A stretch of DNA of 33,714 bases, taken from contig NZ_DASTAT010000096.1 of the NCBI RefSeq assembly GCF_035712445.1, forward strand, positions 1 through 33,714, read 5' to 3'. Numbering within the stretch: the stretch's first letter is position 1; every line of letters starts with the position of its first letter. Both the position numbers and the translations under genes were made by a program. The DNA is from Oligoflexus sp. GTDB lineage: Bacteria > Bdellovibrionota_B > Oligoflexia > Oligoflexales > Oligoflexaceae. The notes beneath the pieces are model-generated. The model ran no database searches. It saw only the letters and a list, made by a program, of their open reading frames with translations, and had not been told where the DNA came from. This document shows, one piece after another, positions 31,484-33,714 of the stretch.

Positions 31484-32962
31484 TTAAAACGCGAAAGCAA
31501 GAAACAGGGGACCGCGCGCGAGGAGCCACAGGATTCCTGCGCCTAAGGCAATGACGTAGCTCGTGCGATCGCGGAGCGCGAAGACAAGTGGATCAGTCGT
31601 CATCTGGCCTCGATAAGCCATCAGCCAGAGGCGACTCAACCAGTAGAGGAGTATGGGGCAGAGAGTCCACAAAGCTTCCGGGTAACGCAGCTGAACTGCG
31701 ACCCGATTATCGTTCAAATAAAGTGCAAGAACCAGCACCGAAAGGTAGCTGCTCGCTACGCCGAAACTAAGCAGCAGCGGCAGATCCGTGACCATATAGC
31801 CGCGACGTTTATTCTTCTTCTCCTGATTCTGTTCCATCAGAATAAGTTCCGAGCAGCGCTTGAGTGTCGCGAGAGACAGAAAAAAGAAAAGGGCGAAGGT
31901 CATGAACCATTCGGTGATGATGGTTTCCGTCGCGACGCCGCCAGCCAGGACTCGCCATGTGTAAAGCAGGGCGAGCACAATGATATCGGCGATCGCAATT
32001 TGCTTCAGCTTCAATGAATAAAGACAGGTCATCGCAAAGTATCCCAGGACGACCAGAAAGTAATTGAACGAGACATAAAGCCCAAGGCCAAGGCCGCCCA
32101 TAAGCAGCAGTGGGGCCAGGGTCCAGCCGGTGATGATGGACAAGGTCCCAGCGGCAAAGGGGCGTTTGCGGTTATCCGGGTGACGCCGATCCGCTTCAAT
32201 ATCCAAAAGATCATTCAGGATATAGACCGACGATGCGATCGCGGAAAAGGATGCGAAGGCCAGAAGGCAGAAGGCCCAGCTGCGCATTTCAAAATAATGG
32301 TGCGAAAGGAGCGTCGGCAAAAATATGAGCATGTTCTTGGACCACTGATGCACGCGCAAGGCCTTCAGATAAACCTTAAGACGCGGCGGACCAAAGCGGA
32401 ACTCACGCGACACCGGCACGACGGCTTTGACTTCGCGCGAGAAAGCCTCGCTGTGACTCACGAGCCAACCCGAGGACGACTGCCGCCACACGGCCTTGTC
32501 CACGCGGCTGTTCCCCGCATAATCAAAGCCTTTGACGCCGAAACGCTCCACCATCAGCTGGGCCTTGGCCGAGCCGGTCAGATTCAGATTCGCGCTCGAT
32601 CCGTGCGCCTCCGCGAAAATCCCCAGGTGATCGGCGACTTTCTGCGCGAAATCCTGATGCGCGCCAGTGGCTAGAATCAGGCGGCGCCCGCGCTTTTCTT
32701 CGATGCGCAGCGCTTCGAGGATTTCCATGTTATAAGGCAGGCGCGCGATGTCGCTATCGTTACGGGCGTAGACCCGTTCCTTGAAATAAGGCAGCCCTTT
32801 CAAAAGCCAGAGCGGCATGCGAAAGAGATCGGAAAATTTGCGGCGCACGACCGCGCACATGGATTCGAGCAGGGAATCGGATTGCAGAAGGGTCCCATCC
32901 AGATCCACCACCAGTGGTCTTTTTTCTTCTTTGCTCACGGGCTGGGGCTGAGGATGCATCAT
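31484..32962 (-). CDS. HAD phosphatase - UbiA prenyltransferase fusion
   Basis: This is a 492-residue inner-membrane protein. Residues 15-165 form a HAD-type hydrolase: VVDLDGTLL (Asp20, Asp22), ILATGAH, and a late YAGNSRVDKA motif. Residues 195-490 are a UbiA-family membrane transferase with eight or nine hydrophobic helices and the polyprenyl-diphosphate binding motif NDLLDIEADRRHPDNRKRPF (250-269); the second motif is around QIAIADIIVLALLYTWRV. Relatives with this fusion are decaprenyl-phosphate phosphoribosyl transferases, where the HAD part could remove the 5-phosphate to leave a lipid-linked ribose. That fits lipid-linked sugar supply for envelope glycans, though the exact substrate is inference. 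Its start overlaps the preceding gene's stop (ATGA), so the two form an operon. Confidence 0.85.
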   Translation of the reverse strand: MMHPQPQPVSKEEKRPLVVDLDGTLLQSDSLLESMCAVVRRKFSDLFRMPLWLLKGLPYFKERVYARNDSDIARLPYNMEILEALRIEEKRGRRLILATGAHQDFAQKVADHLGIFAEAHGSSANLNLTGSAKAQLMVERFGVKGFDYAGNSRVDKAVWRQSSSGWLVSHSEAFSREVKAVVPVSREFRFGPPRLKVYLKALRVHQWSKNMLIFLPTLLSHHYFEMRSWAFCLLAFASFSAIASSVYILNDLLDIEADRRHPDNRKRPFAAGTLSIITGWTLAPLLLMGGLGLGLYVSFNYFLVVLGYFAMTCLYSLKLKQIAIADIIVLALLYTWRVLAGGVATETIITEWFMTFALFFFLSLATLKRCSELILMEQNQEKKNKRRGYMVTDLPLLLSFGVASSYLSVLVLALYLNDNRVAVQLRYPEALWTLCPILLYWLSRLWLMAYRGQMTTDPLVFALRDRTSYVIALGAGILWLLARGPLFLAFAF

Positions 32963-33714
32963 TTCTTCTTCTCGGTGAAATAGAAGAAATCGCGGTTATC
33001 AGGATATCCGATATACCGTGGCACATTCCCCTTGAAGCGTTCGTCCAGGACCTTCATGCCCTTCACAAGGTGCTGAGGCGCCGGCTCCTTGCTCTTGTTG
33101 CTCGAATAAAGACTCATATAGGTGTGCTCCAGCGCATTCATGTCGAGGTGCATCGCATAGGTGCAGCCATAGGACTGGAACACGCGGGCCATGCCGGCTG
33201 GCGTCATGCTCGAAAAGTATCCATAGATCAGAAAGCGGCGGCCTTTGTTTTCGGCCTCGCAGACACCCGCCCGCAGCGAGCGGAATTTCTTGTCCTGCGA
33301 ACCCGACCAGTTGCCGAGGGTCCAGTTGCTGACCCAACGCCCCGGAACTGCCTGCTGAGTCAGCTCATTCCAGTCAATGATGGGCACACCGTTCTGCCGA
33401 ACATGCTTCATGCTGGAAAGATTCAAAGAGTCCTGATCGGTCCAGGTCTTCATATCCACGCGTCCATCTTTATAGACGATGAGCGTGGCCAGATCAGGAA
33501 CGATGCTGCTGAGCACGGTGCCGTTTTCCATGAAGCCATAGTGCGAACCCTGGTTTTTCCTTGCGAGTTCACCCCAGCGGAAGGCCCCATGATCGCGTTT
33601 GAAACCACCTGTGAAAATGCCCACCACACGGTCGGAGAGATAAGGCGGGATAAGCCCCGTGCTGGTGAGGGGATTCAAATCATCAAAGCCATCCGGGCCT
33701 TTGGAAAGCGGATT
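32959..33714 (-). CDS. Phosphodiester-glycosidase (NAGPA)-like protein, 5' end cut by window
   Basis: The frame is open to the window edge, so the N-terminus is missing; 251 residues are seen. VVGIFTGGFKRDHGAFRWG, an LATLIVYKDGRVDMKTW strand, then FLIYGYFSSMTPAGMARVFQSYGCTYAMHLDMNALEHTY follow the order of NAGPA-type phosphodiester glycosidases, which end in a GC..A(M/I)NLDGG signature; here that is AMHLDMN, so the family's usual DGG is altered and activity is uncertain. Its stop overlaps the start of the HAD-UbiA gene (ATGA), which implies a joint role, perhaps in envelope glycan or lipid-linked sugar metabolism. Whether it is exported cannot be seen without the N-terminus. Confidence 0.5.
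   Translation of the reverse strand, partial: NPLSKGPDGFDDLNPLTSTGLIPPYLSDRVVGIFTGGFKRDHGAFRWGELARKNQGSHYGFMENGTVLSSIVPDLATLIVYKDGRVDMKTWTDQDSLNLSSMKHVRQNGVPIIDWNELTQQAVPGRWVSNWTLGNWSGSQDKKFRSLRAGVCEAENKGRRFLIYGYFSSMTPAGMARVFQSYGCTYAMHLDMNALEHTYMSLYSSNKSKEPAPQHLVKGMKVLDERFKGNVPRYIGYPDNRDFFYFTEKKK

Noticed and set aside
31479..31486. A perfect sigma-28 -35 octamer (TAAAGTTT on the minus strand) before slyD
   Set aside because: Eleven bases further the sequence is TAGTGACT, which does not resemble GCCGATAA.

Overview
The window most likely comes from the chromosome of a motile Gram-negative bacterium of the Bdellovibrionota/Oligoflexia or a related deltaproteobacterial type. This is inferred from the gene style: several very long multidomain signalling proteins, a CheA carrying its own receiver, a lipoprotein, a DsbA-like protein with a membrane anchor, a SlyD and secreted proteins. 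It was not established by a database search. I saw no tRNA, rRNA, CRISPR array, insertion sequence or phage gene.

Left part (1-7357): a truncated HDOD protein at the edge, a secreted DUF4360 protein with strongly biased codons, and a 1742-residue minus-strand protein that joins a Ser/Thr kinase, an AAA-type ATPase, a helical-repeat region, a GAF domain and a SpoIIE/PP2C phosphatase.

Centre (7684-17139): a chemotaxis cluster in three transcription blocks. Block one (+) is receiver-CheA, a long CheW-domain protein and a CheD-CheB fusion. Block two (-) is CheR and an intact CheB. Block three (+) is a methyl-accepting chemotaxis protein (MCP) and CheW, with a good sigma-28-type promoter candidate in front. 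The fused CheB domain has lost its catalytic Ser and His, so methylesterase work should fall to the separate CheB.

Next (17140-20302): a small lipoprotein behind a TetR regulator, a dihydroorotase, a single-domain asparaginase-like protein, and a 42-bp tandem repeat array that begins in the last codons of the asparaginase-like gene.

Second signalling locus (20301-24695): a membrane kinase with a 7TMR-DISM-like sensor, HPt and CheA-like ATPase. It is divergent from a CheY-like regulator followed by two proteins that both carry the ExxN signature of CheX/CheC-type CheY-P phosphatases. I read this as a self-contained phosphorelay with its own off-switch. Together with the CheD-CheB fusion it is the most interesting content here.

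Right part (24690-33714): PrmA, a SurA-N-like/DsbA thiol oxidoreductase with a structured leader, a membrane histidine kinase, a subtilisin-like protease, a secreted protein of unknown function behind a possible 9-codon leader ORF, SlyD, a HAD-UbiA prenyltransferase fusion, and a truncated phosphodiester-glycosidase-like protein at the right edge.
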